Shown: positions 23,558-31,801 of the stretch, piece by piece | Numbering within the stretch: position 1 is the stretch's first letter | How the letters are laid out: every line of letters begins with the position of its first letter | Assembly: GCA_016191225.1 (NCBI GenBank) | Contig: JACPPC010000021.1 | Coordinates: 93,710 to 157,709 of the forward strand | Direction of reading: 5' to 3' | Length of the DNA: 64,000 nucleotides | Origin: Gemmatimonadota bacterium | GTDB taxonomy: Bacteria; Gemmatimonadota; Gemmatimonadetes; Gemmatimonadales; Gemmatimonadaceae | Program-made: the position numbers and the translations under genes | The notes under the pieces: generated by a model | What the model was told of the DNA's origin: nothing | The model's input: the letters and a program-made list of their open reading frames with translations, nothing else | The model's database searches: none

Positions 23558-24586
23558 GTGAAGGCGCTGGTAAAGACGGAAGCGCGCGCGGGATTCGCGC
23601 TGCGCGACGTGCCCGAGCCGACGATGAAGGACAACGAGGTGCTGATCCGCGTCAAGCGCGCGGGCGTCTGCGGCACCGACGTGCACATCCACGAGTGGGA
23701 CGCGTGGGCGCAGGGCCGGTGCAAGCCCCCGTTCGTGGTCGGCCACGAGTTCGCGGGCGAGGTGGTGCAGGTCGGCTCGCTGGTGACCGACGTGAAGCTC
23801 GGCGACCGGGTGACGGCGGAGGGGCACATCGTCTGTGGGCGGTGCCACCTCTGCCGGACGGGCAATTCCCACGTCTGCCCGAACACGCGCATCATCGGCG
23901 TCGACCGCGACGGGTGCTTCGCCGAGTTCATCGCGATGCCGGCGACCAACGTCTGGCACCTCGACGACAACATCCCCTACGAGATCGGCGGCATCCACGA
24001 CCCGATGGGGAACGCCTTCCACACCGCCCTCACCGGCACGACCATCCCCGGGGCGACGGTGCTCGTGACGGGTTGCGGCCCGATCGGGATCTTCGCCGTC
24101 GGCATCTGCGCCGCGGCGGGGGCGAGCCGGGTGATCGCCTCCGACGTCAACCCCACCCGGCTCGCGCTCGCCCGGCAGATGGGGGCCCACGACACGGTCA
24201 CGCCCGACCAGGCCGAGGCGGCGGTGCGCCGTGCGACGGACGGCCTGGGCGTGGATGTGGTGCTCGAGATGAGCGGCGTCCCGGCGGCCGTGCACCAGGC
24301 CTTCGCCCTTGTGCGCGACGGCGGCCGGGTGCAGATGCTTGGAATCCCCAGCAAGCCGATGGAGCTCGACCTTGCCCGGGAGATCATCTTCAAGGGGGTC
24401 ACCATCTACGGCGTGGTCGGCCGGCGGATGTACGACACCTGGATCCAGATGACCCAGTTCCTGCGCTCGAGGAAGTTCGACCCGACGCCGGTGATCACGC
24501 ACCGCTTTCCCCTGGAGGGATTCGCGGCGGCGATCCACGCCATCAAGAGCGGCGAGGCGGGGAAAGTGGTGTTCGAGATCGGCTGA
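23558..24586 (+). CDS. tdh: L-threonine 3-dehydrogenase
   Basis: 342 residues (E. coli Tdh 341) from GTG 23558. It oxidises L-threonine to 2-amino-3-ketobutyrate with NAD. Medium-chain Zn dehydrogenase motifs: catalytic zinc ligands AGVCGTDVHIHEWD and GHEFAGEVV; structural zinc cluster CGRCHLCRTGNSHVC; Rossmann loop VTGCGPIGIFAVG. FDPTPVITHRFPLEGFAAAI is typical of Tdh. It forms a threonine catabolism operon with the next two genes: 16 nt to the dehydratase, and kbl at the end, which converts the product to glycine and acetyl-CoA. Confidence 0.96.
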   Translation: MKALVKTEARAGFALRDVPEPTMKDNEVLIRVKRAGVCGTDVHIHEWDAWAQGRCKPPFVVGHEFAGEVVQVGSLVTDVKLGDRVTAEGHIVCGRCHLCRTGNSHVCPNTRIIGVDRDGCFAEFIAMPATNVWHLDDNIPYEIGGIHDPMGNAFHTALTGTTIPGATVLVTGCGPIGIFAVGICAAAGASRVIASDVNPTRLALARQMGAHDTVTPDQAEAAVRRATDGLGVDVVLEMSGVPAAVHQAFALVRDGGRVQMLGIPSKPMELDLAREIIFKGVTIYGVVGRRMYDTWIQMTQFLRSRKFDPTPVITHRFPLEGFAAAIHAIKSGEAGKVVFEIG

Positions 24587-24602
24587 CGGGGGCGGAACCA
24601 CG

Positions 24603-25598
24603 ATGACGCCACGGCTGCCCACCTTCGCCGACGTGACGGCGGCGCGCGCCCGGATCGAGGGCGTCGCGCACCGCACCCCCGTGCTGACCTCGCGCACGCT
24701 CGACGCCCGCGTGGGCGCAAGGGTCTTCCTCAAGGGCGAACACCTGCAGCGGATGGGGGCGTTCAAGTTCCGCGGGGCGTACAACACGCTCGCGGCGATG
24801 GAACCCGGAGTGCGGTCCAAGGGGATCGTCGCCTTCTCGAGCGGCAACCATGCACAGGCGGTGGCGCTCGCCTCGCGGCTGTTCGGCGTGCGGAGCACGA
24901 TCGTGATGCCCGCCAACGCGCCGCACGCCAAGCTCGCGGCCACCGAGGGGTACGGCGCCACCGTGGTGCGGTACGACCCGGCCGAGAGCCGGCGCGAGGA
25001 GCTCGCGCGCCGGATCCAGCAGGAGACGGGGGCGTCGCTCGTGCCGCCGTTCGACCACGCCGACGTGATCGCGGGCCAGGGAACGGCCGCGGCCGAGCTG
25101 ATCGAGGACGTGGGGCCGCTGGACATGCTGCTGGCCTGCGTCGGCGGGGGCGGGCTGCTGTCCGGCACGGCCGTCGCGGCCAAGACGATGAGCCCCGCGT
25201 GCCGCGTGATCGGCGTCGAGCCCGAGCTGGGTGACGACATCACGCGGTCGTTCCGGACGAAGGCGCTGGTGACGCTGCCGAAGCCCCCGGCGACGATCGC
25301 CGATGGCGCCCGCACGCTGTCGGCTGGCGAGCTCACCTTCAAGCTGGTCTGCGCGCTGGTGGACGAGATGGTGACCGTACCCGACACGGCGCTCGTGGAG
25401 GCGGTGCGGTTCGCGATGCTGACCATGAAGCAGGTGATGGAGCCCACGGGCGTGCTCGCCCTGGCGGCCGTGCTGGGCGGCGCGGTGAAGCCGGCGGCCG
25501 GTGCCCGCGTGGGGGTGATCGTCTCGGGCGGCAACTGCGATGCCACCATGCTGCAGTGGATCCTCGCCGGCGGTGCCGGCGCCCCCCCCAACGGATAG
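24603..25598 (+). CDS. Threonine/serine dehydratase-family PLP enzyme
   Basis: 331 residues, single catalytic domain without the C-terminal ACT-like regulatory domain of biosynthetic IlvA. PLP-fold type II motifs: GAFKFRGAYNTLAAM (PLP Lys), AFSSGNHAQAVALASRLFGV, ACVGGGGLLSGTAVAAK (phosphate loop) and VIVSGGNCDATMLQWI near the C-terminus. Probably deaminates threonine or serine. Serine racemase or threo-3-hydroxyaspartate dehydratase cannot be excluded from sequence alone. Its position between tdh and kbl favours threonine degradation. It ends three nt before kbl. Confidence 0.88.
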   Translation: MTPRLPTFADVTAARARIEGVAHRTPVLTSRTLDARVGARVFLKGEHLQRMGAFKFRGAYNTLAAMEPGVRSKGIVAFSSGNHAQAVALASRLFGVRSTIVMPANAPHAKLAATEGYGATVVRYDPAESRREELARRIQQETGASLVPPFDHADVIAGQGTAAAELIEDVGPLDMLLACVGGGGLLSGTAVAAKTMSPACRVIGVEPELGDDITRSFRTKALVTLPKPPATIADGARTLSAGELTFKLVCALVDEMVTVPDTALVEAVRFAMLTMKQVMEPTGVLALAAVLGGAVKPAAGARVGVIVSGGNCDATMLQWILAGGAGAPPNG

Positions 25599-25601
25599 CC
25601 G

Positions 25602-26807
25602 ATGTCGCTCAACGCCCGGTTCACGCAGGAGCTGCAGGCTTCGCTCGACCAGCTCAAGGCCGAGAAGGTCTACAAGCGGTTCAACTTTCTCGAGTCGCCG
25701 CAGGGTGCACGGGTGCGCATGCAGGGGCGCGGCGAAGTGGTGGTGCTCTCGTCCAACAACTACCTCGGCCTCTCCAACGACCCGAAGGTGGTCGAGGCGG
25801 GGCACGAGGGGCTGCGCACGTACGGCGCCGGCACGGGGAGCGTACGGTTCATTTGCGGCACGTTCGCGGTGCACCGCGACCTCGAGGCGGCGCTGGCGCG
25901 CTTCGTCGGCACGGAGGCCTCGCTCACCTACCCCGCCTGCTGGAACGCCAACGAGGCCCTCACGGCGACGATCGTGCAGGAGGGGGACTTCGTGGTGAGC
26001 GACGCCCTGAACCACGCGTCGATCATCGACTCGATCCGGCTCGCCAAGGCCATCACCAAGTGCACGACGGCCGTGTACCAGCACGGCGACCTGGACGACC
26101 TGCGGACGAAGCTCAGGGCCAACGCGGCGGCTCGCCGCCGGGTGATCTGGACCGACGGCGTGTTCTCGATGGAGGGGAGCATCGCGCGGCTGCCGGACAT
26201 CCTGCAGATCGCCCGGGAGCACGATGCCGTGGTGGCGATGGACGATTCGCACGCCTCGGGCGTGCTCGGCCGGACCGGGCGGGGGACCGCGGAGCACTTC
26301 GGGGTGCTGGGCGAGGTGGACGTCATCACCAGCACGCTCGGCAAGGCCCTTGGCGGGGCGGCGGGCGGGTTCGTGGCGGGGAGCGCGGCACTCTGCGACT
26401 GGCTCAACCAGCGCTCGCGCCCGCAGCTTTTCTCCAACGCCCTTCCGCCGACGGTTGCAAGCAGCGCGCTCGCGGCGGTGCAGGTGATCGAGGCCGAGCC
26501 GCAGCGGGTGCAGCGCCTGCGCGACAACACGGCCTGGTTCCGTGGGGCGATCACCGAGGCGGGGTTCAAGCCGCTGGCGGGGGAGACGCCGATCGTCCCG
26601 ATCATCGTGGGCGAGACGGCGGCCGCGATCGCGATGAGCGAGGCGCTGCTGGCCGAGGGGGTCTTCGTGACGGGGTTCGGGTTCCCGGTGGTGCCGCAGG
26701 GCCAGGCGCGGGTGCGGTGCCAAGTGAGCGCGGCCCACACGCGCGAGGACCTCGAGTTCGCGGTGCGGGCGTTCAGGACGGTCGGGGCGAAGCTCGGGGT
26801 GATCTAA
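25602..26807 (+). CDS. kbl: 2-amino-3-ketobutyrate CoA ligase (glycine C-acetyltransferase)
   Basis: 401 residues (E. coli Kbl 398). It splits 2-amino-3-ketobutyrate with CoA into glycine and acetyl-CoA, the second step after Tdh. Alpha-oxoamine synthase motifs: VVVLSSNNYLGLSNDPKVV, GTGSVRFICGTFAVHRDLE, VVAMDDSHASGVLGRTGRG and the PLP lysine in STLGKALGGAAGG. The tdh-dehydratase-kbl gene set allows threonine to be routed to glycine plus acetyl-CoA or to 2-oxobutyrate. Confidence 0.96.
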   Translation: MSLNARFTQELQASLDQLKAEKVYKRFNFLESPQGARVRMQGRGEVVVLSSNNYLGLSNDPKVVEAGHEGLRTYGAGTGSVRFICGTFAVHRDLEAALARFVGTEASLTYPACWNANEALTATIVQEGDFVVSDALNHASIIDSIRLAKAITKCTTAVYQHGDLDDLRTKLRANAAARRRVIWTDGVFSMEGSIARLPDILQIAREHDAVVAMDDSHASGVLGRTGRGTAEHFGVLGEVDVITSTLGKALGGAAGGFVAGSAALCDWLNQRSRPQLFSNALPPTVASSALAAVQVIEAEPQRVQRLRDNTAWFRGAITEAGFKPLAGETPIVPIIVGETAAAIAMSEALLAEGVFVTGFGFPVVPQGQARVRCQVSAAHTREDLEFAVRAFRTVGAKLGVI

Positions 26808-26825
26808 CCGGCGCGCCCGGCGTCG

Positions 26826-27146
26826 TCAGTGGCAGTGCACCGCGATCACCAGCCGCCGCCAGCTCGCCACGTCGTCGCCGCTGACCTTTTGCACCGTCGC
26901 GCCGCAGCGCCCCCCCTCCAGCATCCACGGCGCGAGCCAGGCCGCGATCTGCAGTGGCAGGTGCCCAATCACGTCGCCGCCGGCCGCGTGCACCCAGACC
27001 GCCGGGATCTGCGCTTCGGGGGGGTCGGGCACGAGAATCAGCCGGTCCCCCGCCTGCAGGCGACGCACGACGTCCATGCGCGCGGCGAAGATCGTGCCGA
27101 GCACGGGCGTATCGAAGTCGGGGTACGGCGGAGCGGCGAGGGCCAT
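26826..27146 (-). CDS. Stand-alone HIRAN-like domain protein
   Basis: 106 residues from ATG 27146 (in-frame starts further upstream, to 27251, are possible). The pattern matches HIRAN domains: VLGTIFAARMDVVRRLQAGD, RLILVPDPPEAQIPAVWVHA, GGDVIGHLPLQIAAWLAPWM. HIRAN domains, best known from HLTF/Rad5-type helicases, bind 3' DNA ends, and single-domain bacterial versions exist. The assignment is by pattern and not certain. It converges with kbl (18 bp) and lies about 400 bp downstream of the 3-methyladenine glycosylase on the same strand, compatible with a DNA-damage role. Confidence 0.55.
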   Translation of the reverse strand: MALAAPPYPDFDTPVLGTIFAARMDVVRRLQAGDRLILVPDPPEAQIPAVWVHAAGGDVIGHLPLQIAAWLAPWMLEGGRCGATVQKVSGDDVASWRRLVIAVHCH

Positions 27147-27548
27147 GGCGCATGCCCAAGCTGCGTCGGGCGCCGTGGGATGTCGAGGGCGGGGGTCCAT
27201 GCAACCGCATCCGCGCGGCTGGCGCACCGTCGCCGCGCGCAGGTACGGCATGGCGAGGCTCGATCACGGCCTCCCGGCCTCGAACGCGACCGTGCGCCAG
27301 GTCGCCTCGGTCGGCAGGCGCGTCACGGGAATCAACCTCGTGACGCTCGTGTGGGACGTCCGGTTCGCGCCGGGGAACTCGATCCGCGCGCTGCTGCCCG
27401 ACGTTCCCGGCGCCTCGGCTCGGTACGCGGCAGCAGGGCGAACTGCTCTCGGCGCGCTCGCCGCCGCAGACGCGGATGGCGCCGGTGCCCGCGAGCGCAC
27501 GATACCGGCCATGCCGTCGCGCGGGTCGCCCGGGCTCTGGCCCGCCGA
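27147..27548. other. Region without a convincing gene
   Basis: About 400 bp between the HIRAN-like gene and the glycosylase. An 82-codon minus-strand frame (27264-27512) and a plus-strand frame beginning at 27250 both have GC-rich third positions over part of their length, but neither has a ribosome binding site or recognisable family, and they overlap each other. I make no gene call. Confidence 0.4.
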
Positions 27549-28235
27549 TCAGGCCCCCCGCGAGGTCCAGGGGTTGTCGCGCAGCACCCACCGCAGCGGC
27601 CAATCGCGGGCCGGGTTCTTCGCGCTGAAGCCGATACGTCCCGTGATCGCGACGTCGGCGTCGGGCACCGGCGTGCCTGCGCGGAACACGAGCGCGCCGC
27701 GCGTGATCGGGGCACCATCCAGCGCCCCGTCGAGGCCGAGCGCCACGCTGAGCCGGGCGGGGCCGCTCGCCAGCAGCCGGTCGTGGGTCGCGGCCGGGCC
27801 GCGCCGTCGGTACATGACCGGGATGCCGGCGAGCGGCTCGAGGGCGCGAATCAGCACGGCGCTCCCCCATCCCTCGCGCTCGGTGACGGCGCAGGTGCAC
27901 CAGTGCATGCCGTAGGTGAAGTAGATGTAGGCGGCGCCGGCGGCATCGAACAGGTGCCAGGTGCGCTTCGTGCGGCCGGCGACCGCATGGCACCCGGGGT
28001 CGCTCTCGCCGAGGTAGGCCTCGGTCTCGACGACCCGCCCGGCGGTGAGCACGCCCCCCACGCGCGAGACCATGACCGTGCCGAGGAGCTCGCGCGACAC
28101 GACCTCGGTGGGGCGGCCATAGAACGCGCGTGGGAGGATGGCCCCCCACGCGCGTTCGCGTGCGACGGGAAAGGCGGATCCCTCTCTGCGCTCGGGATGA
28201 CGGGGAGCGCGCGCAGGAGGAGGACGGCGCGGCAC
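27549..28235 (-). CDS. 3-methyladenine DNA glycosylase (AAG/Mpg family)
   Basis: 228 residues. It excises alkylated purines (3-meA, hypoxanthine, ethenoadenine) to start base excision repair. Family motifs: RAFYGRPTEVVSRELLGTVM, VVETEAYLGESDPGCHAVAG (catalytic Glu), HLFDAAGAAYIYFTYGMHWC, RRRGPAATHDRLLASGPARL. The only good start is a GTG at 28235 that overlaps the upstream NYN stop (TAGTG). Translation therefore runs about 35 extra residues, part of which (RHPERREGSAFP) is encoded by a copy of the dispersed repeat. The family core begins only at RAFYG, so the N-terminal extension is probably unstructured. Confidence 0.92.
   Translation of the reverse strand: MPRRPPPARAPRHPERREGSAFPVARERAWGAILPRAFYGRPTEVVSRELLGTVMVSRVGGVLTAGRVVETEAYLGESDPGCHAVAGRTKRTWHLFDAAGAAYIYFTYGMHWCTCAVTEREGWGSAVLIRALEPLAGIPVMYRRRGPAATHDRLLASGPARLSVALGLDGALDGAPITRGALVFRAGTPVPDADVAITGRIGFSAKNPARDWPLRWVLRDNPWTSRGA
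28176..28203 (-). repeat. Dispersed repeat half-site inside the glycosylase 5' end
   Basis: GGATCCCTCTCTGCGCTC then GGGATGACG matches the right half of the copies at 54168 and 59088 (GGATCCTTCGCTTCGCTC then AGGATGACG) with a few changes. It lies within the translated N-terminus of the 3-methyladenine glycosylase. Confidence 0.6.
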
Positions 28236-29926
28236 TACTCCGCGACGGCTTTCCTGGCGCGCGAGGCTCGCTTGGCCTTCGGCTTCTCGCCATCGTCGGC
28301 GAGCTTCTTTTTCGCCGCCGGCTTGCGCCTGGGCTTCACCGTGGTGGCATCGGTCGCGGACCCGTCGACGCCGTCACCCTCGCCGGGCCGGGACCCGTTC
28401 CCCGCCGGCACCGGAGTGTGGTCTTCCACCACGCCGTAGGCGAAGAGGTCCACCGGCGGCAGGGTTCCGCGCGCGGGACCGCGCGAGCGACCGCTCGCCG
28501 GCGCGCCACGCGGCCCCATGCCTCGCGGTGGCGGGGGAGCGGCCAACTTGGGCGGCGCGTGGGCGGTGGCCGCCGCGGTCAGCTGGTCGGCGACGCTCGC
28601 GGCCTGTGCCAGGCCGATCTCCCAGTCGTCACCACGGCGCCGGAGGTCGATGATCTCGGCCTCATGCGCGTCCTTGAGGATGCGCGGGAAGTTGCGCTCG
28701 CTCAGCGACTCGCTGTCGCGGCCGAGGAGCTCGTGCGCCTTGCGGCGCACGGCGCCGGCCCGCACGACGTCGTCGCCGGTGATGAGCTGGGCGACGGCGC
28801 GGCGCACGAGGTCGAACGCTTCCACGCGGCTCAGTCGCTCGCCATCGAGCCCCACTTCCGGGCCGCCGGCATCGTGCAGCTTGATCGGCTGGGAGATGGC
28901 GTGGGGCGCCTCGTCGGGAACAATCGCGAGGACGGTTTCCGGCGTCTCCGCCGCGCCCTCACCGGCGGCGGGACGCTCGCCCCTGCGGCCACGGCCGCCG
29001 CGGCGGCCGCGACGCCCGCGCCCGCCACGCTCCTCTCCCTCGGCCCCCTCGGTCCTGGGCTCACGCGACGACGCAGCGGCCGCGGGCGCGTCCCCGGGGG
29101 GGGCGACCTCGAGCTGGCCATTCTCGAGCTTGTTCACCACGAGCAGGCCCTTGCTGGCCGCCTCCATGCAGAAGCGCGAAAACTTGCTGTAGCCGAGGTT
29201 CTTCTCGTCGAAGCCCGCGTCGAGCTCCTGCATCACCTGCTTGAGCCGGTCGGAGCGCATCACGTCGCCGTTGCGCTTCATCCGCTCGATGGCCTCGCTC
29301 ACGAGCTGCCACGGGTCGCGGTGCGAGATCTCGTCGTCGGCGGTGCGGGTGAGGCCGGCGAGGGCGTTGTAGCTGTAGTACTCGTCGCAGTTCTGCACGA
29401 GCAGGTCGCTCGCGCTCTCGCGGATGCCGACGCCGATCACGTACTTGCCGTATTCCTTGAGCTTCATCACGAGGCTCGAGAAGTCGGAGTCGCCCGAGAG
29501 GAGGATGAAGGTGCCGATCTCGGGGCGCGTGAAAACGAGCTCGACGGCGTCGATGGCGAGGCGGATGTCGGTCGCGTTCTTCTTGGCGCTGCCGTAGGCC
29601 ACCGCCATGATCGGGTCGATCGACGACTCGGCGAGGGAGACGACGTACTGCGGGTAGCGGCGCCAGTCGGCGTACGCCCGCTGCACGGCGACCTTGCCCT
29701 TGATGACGTCGGAGGAGAGCAGGCTGCGAAGCTCCTTGCCGAGGTCCTTCTGGATGCCGAGGGTGACGTTGTCGAAGTCGATCAGCAGTGCGGCGTTCGC
29801 GGCGTGCGTGTAGGCGCCGGAGGCGGCGACCGGCGCCACCGGTGCGGCGGCCTGCGGGCCGCGGTGGACCGGGGCAGGCGACTTTCTCGCGCCGGCGGCG
29901 GCCCGGGAGGTGTGACGATTGTGCAT
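28235..29926 (-). CDS. NYN-domain protein with OST-HTH/LOTUS domains and RGG-like linker
   Basis: 563 residues; AGGA five bases before the ATG. Residues ~45-185 are a NYN (LabA/PIN-like) nuclease domain with acidic positions D50 and D52 (LLIDFDNV), D120 (KKNATDIRLAIDAV) and the GDSDF at 145-149. Residues ~202-275 form an OST-HTH/LOTUS domain (WQLVSEAIERMKRNGDVMRS, LGYSKFSRFCMEAASKGLLV). A linker rich in Arg/Gly follows (GRGRRGRRGGRGRRG), then a second OST-HTH-like segment (FDLVRRAVAQLITGDDVVRA, ERNFPRILKDAHEAEIIDLR) and a Lys/Ala tail. This suggests an RNA-binding, possibly RNA-cleaving protein. Eukaryotic MARF1 has a comparable NYN-LOTUS composition. Upstream gene of a pair with the glycosylase. 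Confidence 0.88.
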   Translation of the reverse strand: MHNRHTSRAAAGARKSPAPVHRGPQAAAPVAPVAASGAYTHAANAALLIDFDNVTLGIQKDLGKELRSLLSSDVIKGKVAVQRAYADWRRYPQYVVSLAESSIDPIMAVAYGSAKKNATDIRLAIDAVELVFTRPEIGTFILLSGDSDFSSLVMKLKEYGKYVIGVGIRESASDLLVQNCDEYYSYNALAGLTRTADDEISHRDPWQLVSEAIERMKRNGDVMRSDRLKQVMQELDAGFDEKNLGYSKFSRFCMEAASKGLLVVNKLENGQLEVAPPGDAPAAAASSREPRTEGAEGEERGGRGRRGRRGGRGRRGERPAAGEGAAETPETVLAIVPDEAPHAISQPIKLHDAGGPEVGLDGERLSRVEAFDLVRRAVAQLITGDDVVRAGAVRRKAHELLGRDSESLSERNFPRILKDAHEAEIIDLRRRGDDWEIGLAQAASVADQLTAAATAHAPPKLAAPPPPRGMGPRGAPASGRSRGPARGTLPPVDLFAYGVVEDHTPVPAGNGSRPGEGDGVDGSATDATTVKPRRKPAAKKKLADDGEKPKAKRASRARKAVAE

Positions 29927-30159
29927 ACCATTCCTGTGAGTGAGCGCCGGCGTATCCTCGCATTCAACCCACTGCGTCGCATCGACCGGGGCCTCCGCGC
30001 GGGTGCGGGGGACCTTCCGATCACACGGCCATCAGCGGCTGAAGGCGCCGGACTACCGACTCGGCGGCCTCACCGGATAGACCATCCGGGGGTGTCGCCT
30101 GTCCGAACGGGCGCGTGGCCGGACATCTATCCGACAGCATACCGCACCCCGTTCGGATG

Positions 30160-30187
30160 TATAATGTAGTGTCTTGCAACGCGTTGC
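30160..30187 (+). promoter_or_regulatory. -10 TATAAT plus palindrome upstream of the kinase operon
   Basis: A perfect -10 TATAAT (30160-30165) is followed by GCAACGCGTTGC (30176-30187), a perfect 12-bp palindrome just downstream of the expected transcription start. No good -35 is visible at 17 bp, so an activator or alternative -35 may be needed. The kinase GTG is at 30282, giving a leader of roughly 110 nt. Confidence 0.5.
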
Positions 30188-30281
30188 GTAAGGCCCCTGG
30201 CTCGCGCCAGGCTCGATGCTGCCGCGGCGCGGGCCCCGGGGCGTGCGAAACGGACACGGTACGGCCAACGTACGAGGGCGC

Positions 30282-31520
30282 GTGAGTTCTCTCGCATTCC
30301 GCAAGCGGCTGCTCGTGATCCTGGCATTGTTCGCGCTGGTTCCGACGATCGCGGTCACGCTGCTCTGGAGCGGATCGCTGCGCACGGTGCTGCCGATGAT
30401 CGGCGCGAGCGCCGCGTGGGACTCGGTCGCGGCCAGTGGCGACAAGGTGATCGAGGCGGCGCGCAGGCAGCCCCTCTCGCCGACGGAGGACAGCGCCCTC
30501 TCGGCGCATGCGCAGCACCTGACGACCTCGCTCACGCAGGCGAAGCGCCTCAACTACCTCGCCGAACACGCCCTCCCGATCGTCGCGGTACTGTCGATCG
30601 TGCTGCTCGCGCTGCTCGCGCTGCTGGTCTCGCGGGTGGCGGGGCACCTCTCGCGGCAGCTGTCGCGGCCAGTCGACGAACTGGTCGGCTGGACGGACCT
30701 GATCGCGCGACACGAACCCCTCCCTGACGAGCCGCCGGCCAAGGGGGCGCCCGAGTTCGAGTCCTTGCGGGGGAGCATGCGGGCGATGGCGGCCGAGCTG
30801 TCGCAGGGACGCGACCGCCTGGTGGAGCAGGAGCGGTTGCGGGCGTTCCGCGAGAGCGCACGGCAAGTGGCGCACGAGCTCAAGAACCCGCTCACGCCGA
30901 TCCGGTTCGCCGTGGCGCGGCTCAAGCGCGAGGCGCCGGCGAGCCTGCAGGACGCGATCGAGGTGCTCGCCACGGAGTCGGAGCGGCTCGACACCCTGGC
31001 GCGCAACTTCGCGCAGTTCGGGCGGCTGCCGGATGGACCGGCGAGCGAGGTGGACGTGGCCGAGCTGGCGCGCTACACGGCCCGCGCCACGGTGCCGGAG
31101 GCGATGCTGCGCGGCGTCGAGGTGGCCCCCGACGCGCCGGCGATGGTGCGGGGCCAGTACGATGCGCTGTCGCGGGCCCTGTCCAACGTTCTGCTCAATG
31201 CCGTGGACGCCTGCCGCGCGGGAGCGGGGGGGATCGCCGTGCGCGTGGAGCGGGGGAATGGCGAGCTCGGGGGGCGCGCCGCCGTGCGGCTGGTGGTCTC
31301 CGACACGGGGTCGGGGATCGCGCCGGAGAAACTTGCGCACATCTGGGACCCGTATGTGACCAGCAAGCCGGGGGGCACGGGCCTGGGGCTCGCGATCGCC
31401 CGCCAGGCGGTGCTGGCGCATGGCGGCACGGTGCGCGCCACGAGTGCACCGGGTGCCGGCACCGAGATCACCTTCGTGCTGCCGGTTGACGGACCGGCCG
31501 GGGAGCGGATGCCGCAGTGA
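30282..31520 (+). CDS. NtrY-like membrane sensor histidine kinase
   Basis: 412 residues from GTG 30282 (an upstream in-frame start at 30216 is possible). Two membrane helices (about 9-29 and 97-119) enclose a ~67-residue periplasmic loop. A HAMP-like segment follows (RQLSRPVDELVGWTDLIARH), then the H-box RQVAHELKNPLTPIRFAVA with phospho-acceptor His near residue 198. The HATPase domain has the N-box ALSNVLLNAVDACRAG, G1 VVSDTGSGIAPEKL and G2 GGTGLGLAIARQAV. The HELKNPLTPI box is typical of NtrY/NtrB-type kinases that signal to NtrC-class regulators, matching the sigma54 activator encoded three genes on. Its stop overlaps the next start. Confidence 0.92.
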   Translation: MSSLAFRKRLLVILALFALVPTIAVTLLWSGSLRTVLPMIGASAAWDSVAASGDKVIEAARRQPLSPTEDSALSAHAQHLTTSLTQAKRLNYLAEHALPIVAVLSIVLLALLALLVSRVAGHLSRQLSRPVDELVGWTDLIARHEPLPDEPPAKGAPEFESLRGSMRAMAAELSQGRDRLVEQERLRAFRESARQVAHELKNPLTPIRFAVARLKREAPASLQDAIEVLATESERLDTLARNFAQFGRLPDGPASEVDVAELARYTARATVPEAMLRGVEVAPDAPAMVRGQYDALSRALSNVLLNAVDACRAGAGGIAVRVERGNGELGGRAAVRLVVSDTGSGIAPEKLAHIWDPYVTSKPGGTGLGLAIARQAVLAHGGTVRATSAPGAGTEITFVLPVDGPAGERMPQ

Positions 31521-31801
31521 GCGAGGACATCGTCGCCATCGTGGGGATCTTCATGGTCATCCCGCTCTGCGTGATCGGCTGGCCGATCGCGCGGGCGTAT
31601 GCGCGACGGATCGAGTCGCCGCCCGGCATGCCGGCGGTGCCGGCGGAAGTGCAGGCCCGGCTCGAGCGCATGGAGCAGGCCATCGACTCGATCGCGATCG
31701 AGGTCGAGCGCATCTCCGAAGGCCAACGATTCACGACCAGGTTGCTGTCCGAGCGCGGCGGCCATGCCGCGCTTCCCCATGCCGAGGAGCGACGCCAGTG
31801 A
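31517..31801 (+). CDS. Small single-pass membrane protein, paralogue A
   Basis: 94 residues. One membrane helix at about residues 4-27 (DIVAIVGIFMVIPLCVIGWP), a short basic turn (RAYARR), then a predicted coiled coil ending in the conserved motif EVERISEGQRFTTRLLSER. The same motif and the preceding helix (RLERMEQAIDSIAI) recur in the next gene (RLQRIEHAVDSISI). It starts inside the kinase stop (ATGA) and ends overlapping the next ATG, so kinase, A and B are tightly coupled. Family not recognised. Probably an inner-membrane accessory or scaffold of the kinase. Confidence 0.75.
   Translation: MSEDIVAIVGIFMVIPLCVIGWPIARAYARRIESPPGMPAVPAEVQARLERMEQAIDSIAIEVERISEGQRFTTRLLSERGGHAALPHAEERRQ

Noticed and set aside
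27076..27915. 279-codon plus-strand frame over the gap and the glycosylase 3' end
   Set aside because: It is partly antisense to a solid glycosylase, with no ribosome binding site or domain. The first ~60 codons look faintly coding but not enough for a call.
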